A DNA stretch of 64,000 nt from Tissierella praeacuta DSM 18095 (lineage in GTDB: Bacteria; Bacillota; Clostridia; Tissierellales; Tissierellaceae). Numbering within the stretch: the stretch's first letter is position 1; each line of letters starts with the position of its first letter. The DNA lies in the NCBI RefSeq assembly GCF_900128955.1, contig NZ_FQTY01000001.1, positions 434,001 through 498,000 of the forward strand, in the 5' to 3' direction. Below the pieces are notes generated by a model that saw only the letters and a program-made list of their open reading frames with translations, did not search any database and was not told the DNA's origin. This document shows, piece after piece, positions 18,092-27,770 of this stretch. Made by a program: the position numbers and the translations under genes.

Positions 18092-19399
18092 TTAAGTCAA
18101 TAATCTTTCTTTTATCTCTTTTTCATATCCATTTTCTGTAGGTACATAATATTTTTTGTCTATAAACTCAGTAGGTAAATATTGTTGTTGAACAAAAGCT
18201 CCTTCATAATCATGAGGATATTTATAGCCTATACCATTGCCCAAATTCTTAGCTCCAGGATAAGAACCATCTTTTAAATGAGTTGGAACCTTACCTATTT
18301 CTTTTTCCCTTATATCTTTTAATGCACTATTTATACCAACGTAGACTGCATTACTTTTTGGAGCAGTAGCTATATATACCGCCGCCTGTGCTAAGGGTAT
18401 TCGTCCTTCTGGCATACCTATTACATTTACTGCATTAAAAGCAGACACTGCTATATTCAGTGCATTGGGATCTGCATTTCCCACATCTTCTGATGCACAT
18501 ATAATTATTCTCCTAGCTATAAATTTGGGATCTTCCCCTGCATTAATCATCTTTGCTAACCAATACAAAGTTCCATCGGCATCTCCACCTCTCATGCTTT
18601 TAATAAAGGCAGAAATAGTATCATAATGCTCATCCCCACCTTTATCATATCTAGCCGTTTTTATTTGAATAGATTCTTTTATTGTATCTAAATCTATTTC
18701 AATCATTTCGTTTTCATCTATAGGTGTTGAAAGAACCCCAATTTCTAAAGAATTGAGTACCGTTCTCCCATCTCCATCGGAAATAGTTATTAAATAATCA
18801 ATTGCTTCATCTGTTATATTTACTTTATAATTACCTAATCCTTTTTCTGAATTAGTTAAAGCATTATAAATTAATTTTTTCAGATTATCTCTATTTAAAG
18901 ATTCTAGTTTTAGAACCATTACCCTAGACAATAAAGCTTTATTTACTTCAAAGTAGGGATTTTCAGTTGTGGCACCGATTAAAATAATTATTCCTCTCTC
19001 TACAAAAGGCAGTAATGCATCTTGTTGTGACTTATTAAATCTATGAATTTCATCTACAAAAAGAATAGTTCTCTTATTATACAATTTTAAATTTTCTTCA
19101 GCCCTATCCATTACTTCTCGTATATCTCTTACCCCAGATGTTACAGCTGATAATTTTTCAAAAAGCATATTTGTAGTATTGGCTATTATAGTGGCCAAAG
19201 TAGTCTTACCTGTTCCAGGAGGTCCAAAAAATATCATAGAAGTAATCCTATCTGCCTTTATAGCTCTATTTAGAAATTTCCCTTCACCTAATATATGTTC
19301 TTGCCCTACAAATTCCTCTATTTTTTCAGGTCTCATTCTATCGGCTAAGGGTGCACTTTTCTTAAGCTTTTCTTCCATACTCAAAGTAAACAAATCCAT
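18092..19399 (-). CDS. rarA: Replication-associated recombination protein A (RarA/MgsA)
   Basis: AAA+ ATPase of the clamp-loader-related WRNIP1/MgsA family that acts at stalled forks. Features at 435 residues: Walker A GPPGTGKT near residue 59, Walker B ILFVDEIHRFNKSQQDALL near 110, the sensor ATTENPYFEV, and the C-terminal tetramerisation block ending in PTHLKDGSYPGAKNLGNG. It lies between the two sigma-54 modules but has its own upstream promoter-like sequence and no sign of belonging to either. Confidence 0.95.
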   Translation of the reverse strand: MDLFTLSMEEKLKKSAPLADRMRPEKIEEFVGQEHILGEGKFLNRAIKADRITSMIFFGPPGTGKTTLATIIANTTNMLFEKLSAVTSGVRDIREVMDRAEENLKLYNKRTILFVDEIHRFNKSQQDALLPFVERGIIILIGATTENPYFEVNKALLSRVMVLKLESLNRDNLKKLIYNALTNSEKGLGNYKVNITDEAIDYLITISDGDGRTVLNSLEIGVLSTPIDENEMIEIDLDTIKESIQIKTARYDKGGDEHYDTISAFIKSMRGGDADGTLYWLAKMINAGEDPKFIARRIIICASEDVGNADPNALNIAVSAFNAVNVIGMPEGRIPLAQAAVYIATAPKSNAVYVGINSALKDIREKEIGKVPTHLKDGSYPGAKNLGNGIGYKYPHDYEGAFVQQQYLPTEFIDKKYYVPTENGYEKEIKERLLT

Positions 19400-19433
19400 T
19401 TAATCACCTAATTACCTTTATATTATATATAGT

Positions 19434-19464
19434 ATTATATCATATAAGAAATGAATTTAGTCAA
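19434..19464 (-). promoter_or_regulatory. Possible sigma-A promoter of rarA
   Basis: TTGACT (19459-19464) and TATAAT (19434-19439) with a 19-base spacer, overlapping the stop codon of the M20 gene. The spacer is longer than optimal. Confidence 0.35.
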
Positions 19465-20627
19465 TTTTTACTAGCATTAAACTCTTCTCTTATTTTCTCA
19501 AGTAAATCCTTATTTTGAATAACTTGAACTCCTGTATTTACTAAAGCATTAATTGTAATAATCATATTTTCATAGGCTTTATCTGTTAGTGTAGCATCTC
19601 TGAATTCTTCAGTGTGTGCTGCAATACTATCATCACCATGTATCCCAAAATATGGATGAATAGCAGGACATACATGACTTACATTTCCCATATCTACAGA
19701 ACCGAAGGTTAATTTTATATTATCAGGATTTTGTACTCCTTGACTTTTAAGGTTTTTTGTAAATATTTCTGATAAAGTTTCATTAGTAACTAAATCATCA
19801 TATCCAAGCTCATAATTAGATATTTGTAGACTAGCTCCTGTTGCTAATGCAGCACCTCTAGCACAATTCTTAACCTTTTCCGTTAATTTCTGTAAATAGG
19901 CTTTCCTGGAAGTCCTTACATAAAATTGAGCAATAGCTAAATCTGGAACTATATTTGCAGCTTTACCTCCCTCTCTTATAATCCCATGAATTCTAGCAGA
20001 AGGCAATATATGCTCTCTTAGGGCATTAATACTATTAAAAGTCATTATTACTGCATCAAGGGCATTGATACCTTTATCTGGATCTGAAGCAGCATGAGAA
20101 GCTTTTCCTTTAAATGTAAATTGTATAGCTTCCATAGCTAGAGATGTGCCACTTTTACTGTATGTAGAAGATGGATGAGCTAACATGGCTACATCAATAC
20201 CTTCAAAAGCTCCTTCTTCTACCATTTTAACCTTTGCTCCGTTGGTTTCTTCTGCTGGAGTTCCAAATACTACAACGGTTCCTCCTATGTCATCTAATAA
20301 ATGCTTTAAAACTATAGCTGCTCCTGTACTAGTAGTACCAAGTAAATTATGCCCGCAACCATGTCCTATTTTAGGTAAAGCATCATATTCAGATAAATAA
20401 GATATTGCAGGTCCCTCTTTTTTACTTTTATAATAAGCTTTAAATCCAGTTTTTATACCAAGATATTCTTCTTCTACTTGAAAACCATATTTCTTTAAAA
20501 GCTCTATATGAGCCTTTGAAGATTTAAACTCTTCATTTCCTAGTTCTGGATTATTATAAATATATTCATTTAATTCCTTTAAATCATTTAATATACTATA
20601 AGTAATATCATTAATCTTCTCTATCAT
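19461..20627 (-). CDS. M20 family amidohydrolase
   Basis: A 388-residue zinc amidohydrolase of the M20D branch (AbgB / N-acyl-amino-acid deacylase type). It shows the metal-binding GHGCGHNLLGTTS motif, VFGTPAEETNGAK with the catalytic Glu pair, and HAASDPDKGINALDAV in the dimerisation domain. I start at the ATG at 20627, which follows AGGTGGG by 7 bases; a GTG 12 bases further upstream lies within that site. It follows the orr terminator and so is probably a separate unit. Neighbours suggest a role in releasing amino acids for fermentation; the substrate is unknown. Confidence 0.88.
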   Translation of the reverse strand: MIEKINDITYSILNDLKELNEYIYNNPELGNEEFKSSKAHIELLKKYGFQVEEEYLGIKTGFKAYYKSKKEGPAISYLSEYDALPKIGHGCGHNLLGTTSTGAAIVLKHLLDDIGGTVVVFGTPAEETNGAKVKMVEEGAFEGIDVAMLAHPSSTYSKSGTSLAMEAIQFTFKGKASHAASDPDKGINALDAVIMTFNSINALREHILPSARIHGIIREGGKAANIVPDLAIAQFYVRTSRKAYLQKLTEKVKNCARGAALATGASLQISNYELGYDDLVTNETLSEIFTKNLKSQGVQNPDNIKLTFGSVDMGNVSHVCPAIHPYFGIHGDDSIAAHTEEFRDATLTDKAYENMIITINALVNTGVQVIQNKDLLEKIREEFNASKN

Positions 20628-20806
20628 AATTAATCCCACCTAAAATTTATTTCAATTTTTTCTAATAGCTTTTATATAATCTATTAGTAATATTTGATTA
20701 TTTTTTAAAGTTGTTTTATTGTTTATTATAACATATTATATTTCTAAAAATATTTCAATAAACAAATTATCTATTAAATATCACATTGTTCTTTATAAAT
20801 AAAATT

Positions 20807-20840
20807 AAAGCTTTGAAGAAATTAATTCCTTCAAAGCTTT
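20807..20840 (-). terminator. Terminator of the ornithine operon
   Basis: A 12-bp perfect stem AAAGCTTTGAAG / CTTCAAAGCTTT with a 10-base loop, followed on the minus strand by TAATTTTATTTA, 17 bases after the orr stop. Confidence 0.82.
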
Positions 20841-20856
20841 TTAATGATTCTTTTAA

Positions 20857-21924
20857 TTATTCTATTATCTCTTTTTCAACATATCTAGATGTCATTGCCC
20901 TTAGAATGCTAACATAGGACATCCTAAATTCAATAATATCTCCTACTTTATAATCTATTTTACTATCTGAACCATCTAATATAAGATGATCTGAGCTACC
21001 GCCAAGAATAATTATATCCTCATCTAAGGGATGAAGAGTTTCAAAATCCACATCTTGTTTACCTACTGCACAGAGTATTCTTTTCCTAATACCCCTATCT
21101 ATAAAGGTAGGTATATTGCCAAAAGCATCTTTTCCTATTTCTCCTATAGGAACGGAAGGCTTTTCTTTTATTTCAATAATTTCTGCTTGAAGCTTAAAGG
21201 CATCATTTTTCGTACCTTCTATTTGTTCTCCATAAGCAAATTCAGTACCAAGTACTAAAGATTCCCCCAGCCTCAAATTATTTATCTTATCTATTTTAGT
21301 ATCTTTTAATAAGAGATGTATTGTACTTGAATTTCCACCAGATAATATTTCTAATTCTATATTATACTTTTTTTCTATATTTTCCTCTAGCTTAGTTAAT
21401 CTATCTAAGATATGTTTATTTGGTATTACTCCGCCATAACAAGTTAAATTAGTACCTAAACCTATGAGTTTAACTCCCTTTAATTCTATTATCTTTTCTA
21501 CATCTTCAAATAAAGCTTTCTCATCATAATATCCTTCTCTTAAATCTCCCAAATCTACCATCAAGATAATCTTGTGAATTTTATTTTTTTCTAAGGCTTT
21601 TTCTGATAAAAAAGTAATAGTATCTAATTCTGAGTTAAGGGAAATATCTGCATAATCTACTATTTTATCTACTTCAGATTTCATAGGTAATCTTAACATT
21701 ATCTTAGGTATATTCAAGTCCTTTAATCTTATAAGGTTTTCAATTCTAGAATCAGCTAAATAAGATATTCCACCTTCAATATATGCTTTAGCAATTGCTG
21801 GATTTCCACCAAAAACCTTAGTTACCCCTGCCACCTTTATACCTTTATCATTACATAATCCAGATACAGCCAGTACATTATCTCTTATGGTTTTTAAATT
21901 AATTGTCATTTTGGGATAGCTCAC
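20857..21924 (-). CDS. orr: Ornithine racemase
   Basis: PLP enzyme of the alanine racemase fold that converts L-ornithine to D-ornithine, the substrate of OraSE. The PLP lysine is Lys36 in VAGVTKVFGG, the typical Orr signature. The 355-residue length fits Orr, and the last gene of the ornithine operon is its usual place. The GTG start (21924) lies three bases past the stop of the GlmL-like gene, with AAGGGGGA before it. A general alanine racemase is less likely given the operon. Confidence 0.9.
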   Translation of the reverse strand: MSYPKMTINLKTIRDNVLAVSGLCNDKGIKVAGVTKVFGGNPAIAKAYIEGGISYLADSRIENLIRLKDLNIPKIMLRLPMKSEVDKIVDYADISLNSELDTITFLSEKALEKNKIHKIILMVDLGDLREGYYDEKALFEDVEKIIELKGVKLIGLGTNLTCYGGVIPNKHILDRLTKLEENIEKKYNIELEILSGGNSSTIHLLLKDTKIDKINNLRLGESLVLGTEFAYGEQIEGTKNDAFKLQAEIIEIKEKPSVPIGEIGKDAFGNIPTFIDRGIRKRILCAVGKQDVDFETLHPLDEDIIILGGSSDHLILDGSDSKIDYKVGDIIEFRMSYVSILRAMTSRYVEKEIIE

Positions 21925-21927
21925 ATT

Positions 21928-23292
21928 TTATTCCCCCTTAAGACTATTTTCCAAAAGTTTTAAAGCTACTTGTGGATATTTTTTAGCCATTACTCCAAGT
22001 GATGCCATTATATAATGATTATCTATTAAAATTTCTGCTTCAGTATTTGGAAGCAAATCATTTCCTTTGTTTGAAAGTGCAATTTCACTAAGTATTTTTT
22101 TTCTATTAGGTAATCTAGTTAGTGCACCACCTGTACCTATTATATATTTCACTTGAGTTAAATCTTTACCTTCTGCAATGGTTTTCTTTCCAGATGGTCC
22201 ATATAAATGTTTCAGCCCACCTGCATGTCTTCTCACAGCTGTAATAGTAGCATGTAATGTTAATTCTTCTACAAACCTTTTTTCTAAATTAGTTTCTGGA
22301 ATTGGCTTGTGGTGAAAAATTAAGTTTTCAAGTTCTTCCATAGAAATCTTTAATTCCTTAGTTAATTCTTCTTTGCCCATCATTTCAACTACATTCTTCA
22401 TACTTACATATACTCCAAGATCACCTTCCACAGTTCTTTTAGCCTTAGGTTCTGGGTTTATTAAAATTCTTGATATTTCGTCACTATCTTCTGTAACAGA
22501 ATGAACATCTGTTGTGGCTCCTCCTACGTCAATAGTTAATAAATCCCCAATATCATCATATAGAAGTTGGGAAGCCTCCATTACAGCACCTGGTGTTGGC
22601 ATAATAGGTCCTGTTACCATTTCCCTCACATGTTCCATACCTGGTGCATGAATTATATGTTTTTCAAATACTTCTTGAATTACTTTTCTTGTAGGCTCTA
22701 CATTTAATTCATCAATTTTTGGATAAACATTATCAACTATATAAAGTTCCGTTTCTTTTCCTTGGAATATCTCCTTTATATCTTCATGATTTTCAATATT
22801 GCCTGCATATATAACAGGTATATTTAAATTCATTTCTGAAATAAGCTCTGCATTGTAAAGGGCAGTATCTCTTTCACCATAATCTACTCCACCTGCAATT
22901 AGGATAATATTAGGTTTTATTTCTTGAATTTTTCTTAAATCAGACTTTCGTAACCTACCAGCTGTAATGAATTTAATATTAGCTCCTGCACCTAATGCTG
23001 CCTCTTTAGCAGCTTTAACAGTCATATCATATACCAATCCATGAACAGTCATTCTAAGACCTCCTGCTGCAGAGCTGGTGGCTATAAGTTCATCATAGTC
23101 TATAGATTCTTCACCAAGATTTTTTGCTAAATCATCTATAGCTCCTTTTAGTCCAATATTAACATCACCTTCTAATACAGATGTGGCTGATTGACCCTGC
23201 CCAATAAACTTTGGGCAGGTATCTAAATCATTAAATGCATTAACTACTGTTGTAGTACTCCCTATTTCTGCAACTAATAAACTAATCTTCAT
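21928..23292 (-). CDS. GlmL/MutL-like ASKHA ATPase of the ornithine operon
   Basis: A 454-residue actin/hsp70-fold ATPase of the GlmL family, whose members sit beside adenosylcobalamin mutases and are thought to reactivate or protect them. It begins MKISLLVAEIGSTTTVV with the phosphate-1 motif EIGSTTT, and has the second phosphate motif LLTIDVGGATTDVHSV near residue 205. I use the ATG at 23292, which overlaps the 3' end of oraE by 11 bases; a TTG further upstream is poorer. Position between oraE and orr points to OraSE as client. The DNA mismatch protein MutL is unrelated. Confidence 0.88.
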   Translation of the reverse strand: MKISLLVAEIGSTTTVVNAFNDLDTCPKFIGQGQSATSVLEGDVNIGLKGAIDDLAKNLGEESIDYDELIATSSAAGGLRMTVHGLVYDMTVKAAKEAALGAGANIKFITAGRLRKSDLRKIQEIKPNIILIAGGVDYGERDTALYNAELISEMNLNIPVIYAGNIENHEDIKEIFQGKETELYIVDNVYPKIDELNVEPTRKVIQEVFEKHIIHAPGMEHVREMVTGPIMPTPGAVMEASQLLYDDIGDLLTIDVGGATTDVHSVTEDSDEISRILINPEPKAKRTVEGDLGVYVSMKNVVEMMGKEELTKELKISMEELENLIFHHKPIPETNLEKRFVEELTLHATITAVRRHAGGLKHLYGPSGKKTIAEGKDLTQVKYIIGTGGALTRLPNRKKILSEIALSNKGNDLLPNTEAEILIDNHYIMASLGVMAKKYPQVALKLLENSLKGE

Positions 23293-25498
23293 TAGACATC
23301 TCTCTTCTCTTTTCAACTAAAAACGTAGCTACATGGGAACCTTTCGTTCCTCTACCAAATCCAGCATCCATACCAGATTGGATGGCTAATTCATTAGATA
23401 CTTGAGTTCCTCCAGCAGCCAGAATGATTTTATCTCTTATACCCTTTTCAATACATAATTCATGTAATTTCTTCATGTTTTTATAGTGAATATCATCATG
23501 GGAAATTATTGTTGATGAAAGAATAGCATCAGCATTTAATTCTATAGCTGCATCAACTAATTTCTCAACTGGTATAGATGTGCCTAGTATATGACATTCA
23601 ATACCATATTTTTCTATTCCACCATGTTTAATATCAATAATTTCACGAATTCCTACAGAATGTTCATCTTCCCCAACAGTTGCTGCTACAACCTTCATCG
23701 GCTTAGCTTTAATATCTGCACGAATTTCTTCTTCAGTTAATTCCTTTGGTTTAGGTGGAATAACTAACTCCTTAGTATCTATAGTAAAAGCAACTCTACC
23801 TTTTAACTCTACACGAGTCCCCTCAGCTTCTTGCATTATCTCTTTGTGAATTACTTCTACATCTTCTAATCCCATTTTCTTACCTATTTCAATTGCAGCA
23901 AATTCTGCAGTCCTTTCGTCAGCAGGTAAGAATAATGTTGTTAGGACTATACCATCTCCTAGCCATTCCATTTCAGGCTTAATCTTAGATGTAGTTCTAA
24001 GTTCTTTAACTTCTTCTAATCTTACATTTACATTATCATTTTCATCTAATTCATCTATAAATACAATTTTTGATGGCTCTTCAAAGGTTCCTCCACCAAT
24101 TAAGGCAGCTGGATTACCTACCAAACTTTCATCATATTGAGCCACATTGTTATATCCAAAATGTGCAGTTACTGGAGCCATATAATCAGTATCTCTTTCA
24201 TATACTGTTCCTTCTCCTACTCCTGCATCAGCTTTTCTAATTATCCCATCATTGTTTCTTTCCGGATAATATCCTGAGTCAACAAAAAAACCTGCTTCTA
24301 CTGCATTAAAGTATCCACCAACTTCAATAATTTCCTCCATAAAGAGGATAGCTCTTTCTTTTAATTCTCTAACCTTTTCTGCTAATTCGCCTTTATCCCT
24401 TTTGATTTCAACCATTGCTCCAAGTCCATCCATACCTGCAAAAGCTTGCTTAGCAGTATCTATTGCTTCAATATTATATATATGCCATGGTACATTTCTT
24501 CCTTCATCAGGAGTAATTGTAGATTGAATGTCTGCTCTAGTTAATTGAGAAATAAGTAAGTTGAGCACATGGGTTACAGTTGCTTCTCTAGTAGATGATT
24601 CCATGTACTTTGTATTCATTTGTGCTCTCATCTTATATTCTCTAAACAGATCTCTTAATGCAACAGCATAAGGTAAGTCTAATCTCATACAGGGTGCTGG
24701 TGGTGCCGTTGGTGGTACTGTTGAAAGACAGATGTTTTCTTTCTTCATTCCAACTTTAACGGAGAATATTGAGTTAATAGCATGTTGTACCATAAGTTCT
24801 GGCATTACCTTCCATGCTTCTCTTGCTGTAGCATTTGCATTGTGTGCACCGTCTATTTGTGCTATATCTGCCCAAGCCATAACTCTCTTAGCTTCTGCAG
24901 CATCAACGAAGGATCTAATCATATTAATATTTCTATAAAGAACATTGTACTGAGGGTCTTGATGTGCTCCATTTACTCCTTCTTCAGCAAACATTACTGC
25001 AATTTCTGGACCTGCTACTCCAGAAACATAGGAGTGGTAATTAATTGGTCTGCCTACTTCATCTTCTATAAAGTCTAATGCTTTCCTTTGAGCTCTAACT
25101 TGCTTTCTTGAAATAGGAATTCCACCTACTCCTTGTGGAGTTCCTTCTATAAGACTCTCAAAGTGAGACTGCCCTGCTGTTCTAATAACCATTATATGAT
25201 CTGCTCCATGCCACGCAGCCATTCTCATACGTCTAATATCATCTTCAAATCTTCCTGAAGCAATTTCAGTTGTAATAACTGCCTTATTTTGAGGATCTAT
25301 ATTATCAAAATATTTAGCTGCTGGTAGTGGTTGACTGTTTTCAAGATTTACAGATGTGTCGTAATATTCAAATTTACCAATTTGCCTGTTTTCTCCCACT
25401 CCCTCTCTCCAATGCCAACCCCTTCTTCTAGGTTTATATTTATCAATATCTTTTAAGATATATTCTATATCTAACTTTTTATTGGGTTTTAATTCCAT
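23282..25498 (-). CDS. oraE: D-ornithine 4,5-aminomutase, large subunit OraE
   Basis: Adenosylcobalamin- and PLP-dependent mutase subunit turning D-ornithine into (2R,4S)-2,4-diaminopentanoate. The N-terminal two thirds form a TIM-barrel; the C-terminal 120 residues are a Rossmann-type B12 domain. The cobalamin-binding motif DEHSVG has its axial His at residue 613, and the PLP lysine is Lys624 in IIDIKHGG. These are 11 residues apart, as in the characterised C. sticklandii enzyme (His618, Lys629). At 738 residues the length is normal. The ATG overlaps the oraS stop by one base (TAATG), suiting equal production. Confidence 0.97.
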   Translation of the reverse strand: MELKPNKKLDIEYILKDIDKYKPRRRGWHWREGVGENRQIGKFEYYDTSVNLENSQPLPAAKYFDNIDPQNKAVITTEIASGRFEDDIRRMRMAAWHGADHIMVIRTAGQSHFESLIEGTPQGVGGIPISRKQVRAQRKALDFIEDEVGRPINYHSYVSGVAGPEIAVMFAEEGVNGAHQDPQYNVLYRNINMIRSFVDAAEAKRVMAWADIAQIDGAHNANATAREAWKVMPELMVQHAINSIFSVKVGMKKENICLSTVPPTAPPAPCMRLDLPYAVALRDLFREYKMRAQMNTKYMESSTREATVTHVLNLLISQLTRADIQSTITPDEGRNVPWHIYNIEAIDTAKQAFAGMDGLGAMVEIKRDKGELAEKVRELKERAILFMEEIIEVGGYFNAVEAGFFVDSGYYPERNNDGIIRKADAGVGEGTVYERDTDYMAPVTAHFGYNNVAQYDESLVGNPAALIGGGTFEEPSKIVFIDELDENDNVNVRLEEVKELRTTSKIKPEMEWLGDGIVLTTLFLPADERTAEFAAIEIGKKMGLEDVEVIHKEIMQEAEGTRVELKGRVAFTIDTKELVIPPKPKELTEEEIRADIKAKPMKVVAATVGEDEHSVGIREIIDIKHGGIEKYGIECHILGTSIPVEKLVDAAIELNADAILSSTIISHDDIHYKNMKKLHELCIEKGIRDKIILAAGGTQVSNELAIQSGMDAGFGRGTKGSHVATFLVEKRREMSNED

Positions 25499-25863
25499 TA
25501 GTTGGCACCTCCTTTAAATAAAGCTACTACATCATCCCACATTTCACCTTCAACTAATTTAAGTCCTGTCTCTCTAATTTCCATATTTTTTTCTTTAGCT
25601 AATCTATATACTATATGTCCTACACCTTTAGATATTAGTCCCCTATCAATTGCTCCATCTACAATAGATTTAGCTTCTATACTTGAAAAACCCATTCTTA
25701 GCAATACTGATCTTTCAATAGATGGAGATGTATTATTTCTAGCTAATTCAACTATTGGATCAACGATTTTTCCAGCTAGTTCCCAAAATCTTTGTTCCAA
25801 TTCTTCTTCTGTTAGATTAGCCAAATGTTTTCTTCTTTCTTGAAAATCATCTTCTCTACTCAT
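25498..25863 (-). CDS. oraS: D-ornithine 4,5-aminomutase, small subunit OraS
   Basis: The small structural subunit that, with OraE, forms the heterotetrameric mutase. The 121-residue sequence has the typical charged, helical character (RRKHLANLTEEELEQRFWELAGK near the start), with no cofactor motif, in line with all cofactors sitting in OraE. Its stop codon overlaps the oraE start by one base. It lies 15 bases after ortB. Confidence 0.95.
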   Translation of the reverse strand: MSREDDFQERRKHLANLTEEELEQRFWELAGKIVDPIVELARNNTSPSIERSVLLRMGFSSIEAKSIVDGAIDRGLISKGVGHIVYRLAKEKNMEIRETGLKLVEGEMWDDVVALFKGGAN

Positions 25864-25878
25864 TTTATAACCTCCTAA

Positions 25879-27297
25879 TTAATAGACTATTCCTAGCTCA
25901 TCTAATGCATTTTTTACAAATTCAACATTGGATTTAGTTTCTTCAACAAGGAATGCTATATCTTCTTTTGTTACCTTGGTTACATTAACATGGTTTACTG
26001 CATTTCTAATAAGAGATTTTCTACTCTTATTTAAATCTAATTCATATATTTTTACAAATGATGGGTCTTTTGGAAGTATAATATTTTTTCCAGGTATTTC
26101 ATCAGCAGGATCACCAACTATGATTTCTATACCATTTTCTTTAGCGAATGTAAGTTGTGGATTAATATGTTTACCTGCTCCTGTATATTCAGTTTCTTGT
26201 ACTACTATTATTTGGTCTTCATCCATTTCTTGTGCTATTTTAAAGGCAGCTGATAAAGCTGTATTTCCTGCTGGTCCTCTTTCAAGTCCTTCTAATTGTG
26301 CTAATAGTTCTGTCATATAAAACACTGTTCCTTGGTTCATAGTAACATATCTGTCAATATATCTTAAAGGTCTTGCTGCAGACCTTGGAACATCAGACCT
26401 ATCTGGCCAAGTAGCAAAGGGTATACCAAATCCTGTATGTCCTGTTGTAAATGATTTTTTATTAAATTGTGTATCTGATGCCATATGAAGTCCCTTTAGA
26501 CTAACACTAGCAGCTATAATTTCAGTATTTGTAGCTCCTGCTTTTATTAAACCTCTAGCAGTACCAGTTAAATTTCCTCCACCTGCATTTGTAACCACTA
26601 CTACATCTGGATCTTTTCCTTCTCTTTCTCTAAACTCCATAGATAATTCATAACCTAAAGTTTCAACTCCTGCTATACCAAATGGAGTATATAAGGAAGC
26701 ATTAAAATAACCAGTTTCTTCTAATAGTACTAGGAAAGTATAAAATAGTTCTGGCCCTACTGTAAGCTGAACTACTTCTGCACCATAGGCTTCACATGCC
26801 CTAGCCTTTTCGATTATTTCTGGTTGACCTACTCCTCTTGAGTCATAACATTCTTGTACTATAATACATTTTAATCCTTGCATAGCCGCCTGAGATGCTA
26901 CTGCAGCCCCATAATTACCTGATGTAGCAGCTATAACACCCTTATATCCTAATTTTTTTGCATGATAACAAGCTGTAGCTGCTCTTCTTGCTTTAAAGCT
27001 TCCTGAAGGATTACCTGCTTCATCTTTAATAAAAATTCTAGCTCCTTTTCCTTTTGGTGCAAATATTCTCCCTAATTCTGTTAAATTTCTTAATTCAAAT
27101 AAAGGTGTATTACCAACTCCTGTTTTTCCTTGAATTTCCTCAATCTCTTGTAAGCTATATCCCGTTTCTCTCATCATCTTTTCATAATCAAAGGCTACAC
27201 TACCTGATTCAAATATATCGTAATCCATACCTACTGCTTTTTTCATTATCTCCGGTCTTCTTGCCATAACAGCATCATAACTCATATCTCTAGTCAC
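25879..27297 (-). CDS. ortB: 2-amino-4-ketopentanoate thiolase, beta subunit OrtB
   Basis: PLP-dependent subunit of the thiolase that cleaves 2-amino-4-oxopentanoate with CoA to alanine and acetyl-CoA. It has the threonine-synthase/tryptophan-synthase-beta fold: the PLP lysine is Lys102 in NPSGSFKARRAA, the phosphate-cup GGGNLT lies near residue 238, and the C-terminal VQETEYTGAGKHINPQL is typical. The 472-residue length fits OrtB. It starts two bases after ortA, consistent with a 1:1 complex. Confidence 0.95.
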   Translation of the reverse strand: MTRDMSYDAVMARRPEIMKKAVGMDYDIFESGSVAFDYEKMMRETGYSLQEIEEIQGKTGVGNTPLFELRNLTELGRIFAPKGKGARIFIKDEAGNPSGSFKARRAATACYHAKKLGYKGVIAATSGNYGAAVASQAAMQGLKCIIVQECYDSRGVGQPEIIEKARACEAYGAEVVQLTVGPELFYTFLVLLEETGYFNASLYTPFGIAGVETLGYELSMEFREREGKDPDVVVVTNAGGGNLTGTARGLIKAGATNTEIIAASVSLKGLHMASDTQFNKKSFTTGHTGFGIPFATWPDRSDVPRSAARPLRYIDRYVTMNQGTVFYMTELLAQLEGLERGPAGNTALSAAFKIAQEMDEDQIIVVQETEYTGAGKHINPQLTFAKENGIEIIVGDPADEIPGKNIILPKDPSFVKIYELDLNKSRKSLIRNAVNHVNVTKVTKEDIAFLVEETKSNVEFVKNALDELGIVY

Positions 27298-27299
27298 TA

Positions 27300-27605
27300 T
27301 TATTCACCATCCTTTGCTAACAATTCTCTTGCTTGACGCCCTATATATAAAAGTTCAGGAACACATTTCCCAAAATCATGTTTATAGTATGGGTTAACCT
27401 CTAATAATTTACCTTCTACTGTTCTTCCAATATAAGTTTCTACTTTTACGTTATCACCAATATTTGCACTATCATTAATCAAAAATCCTTTAACCCACAT
27501 TTCTAATGGTACATTTTGTGTATCTTCCGGAATATTTGTTGCCCTTTCTCCTACTTCCAACACTATATTGTGAATCCTTACCCAATCACCACGTTTTGCA
27601 TCCAT
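27300..27605 (-). CDS. ortA: 2-amino-4-ketopentanoate thiolase, alpha subunit OrtA
   Basis: The small partner of OrtB, 101 residues, beginning MDAKRGDWVRIHNIVLEVGE and ending near HDFGKCVPELLYIG, the usual OrtA form. It has no cofactor motif of its own. Translation is set up for coupling with ortB. A long hairpin element lies between it and ord upstream (27641-27692). Confidence 0.94.
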   Translation of the reverse strand: MDAKRGDWVRIHNIVLEVGERATNIPEDTQNVPLEMWVKGFLINDSANIGDNVKVETYIGRTVEGKLLEVNPYYKHDFGKCVPELLYIGRQARELLAKDGE

Positions 27606-27640
27606 TTATATCCCTCCTAGGCTTACGCCAATTTTAAATT

Positions 27641-27692
27641 TTAAATTGTGAATTGTAAATGAAAAATAAGTACATTCACAATTCACAATTAA
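27641..27692. repeat. Palindromic AATTGTG-rich element in the ord-ortA gap
   Basis: Arms of 20-21 bases, TTAAATTGTGAATTGTAAATG and a near-perfect complement at 27673-27692, with an 11-base loop. Related AATTGT words continue to about 27770. The 165-base gap between ord and ortA is otherwise empty. It may be a small interspersed repeat or an mRNA stem that alters the ratio of Ord to the downstream enzymes. Confidence 0.55.
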
Positions 27693-27770
27693 TTTTTATA
27701 TAATAAATTACTAAATTTATTAGTCTTGCAATTATGTTTTAATTCTCAATTGCTCTTTGACAATTGTTAA

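Noticed and set aside
20640-20806. Sigma-54 or clear sigma-A promoter before the M20 amidohydrolase gene
   Set aside because: No GG-N10-GC element, and the TATAAT-like words lack a -35 at proper distance.
21928-23292. DNA mismatch repair MutL
   Set aside because: Motifs are of the ASKHA ATPase fold (GSTTT, DVGGATTD), not the GHKL ATPase of MutL; the name MutL in this context refers to mutase-associated proteins.
25502-25843. 113-codon plus-strand ORF opposite oraS
   Set aside because: Fully within oraS on the other strand, no ribosome-binding site and no family features.
25928-26320. 130-codon plus-strand ORF opposite ortB
   Set aside because: Antisense shadow; ortB is complete with its PLP lysine.
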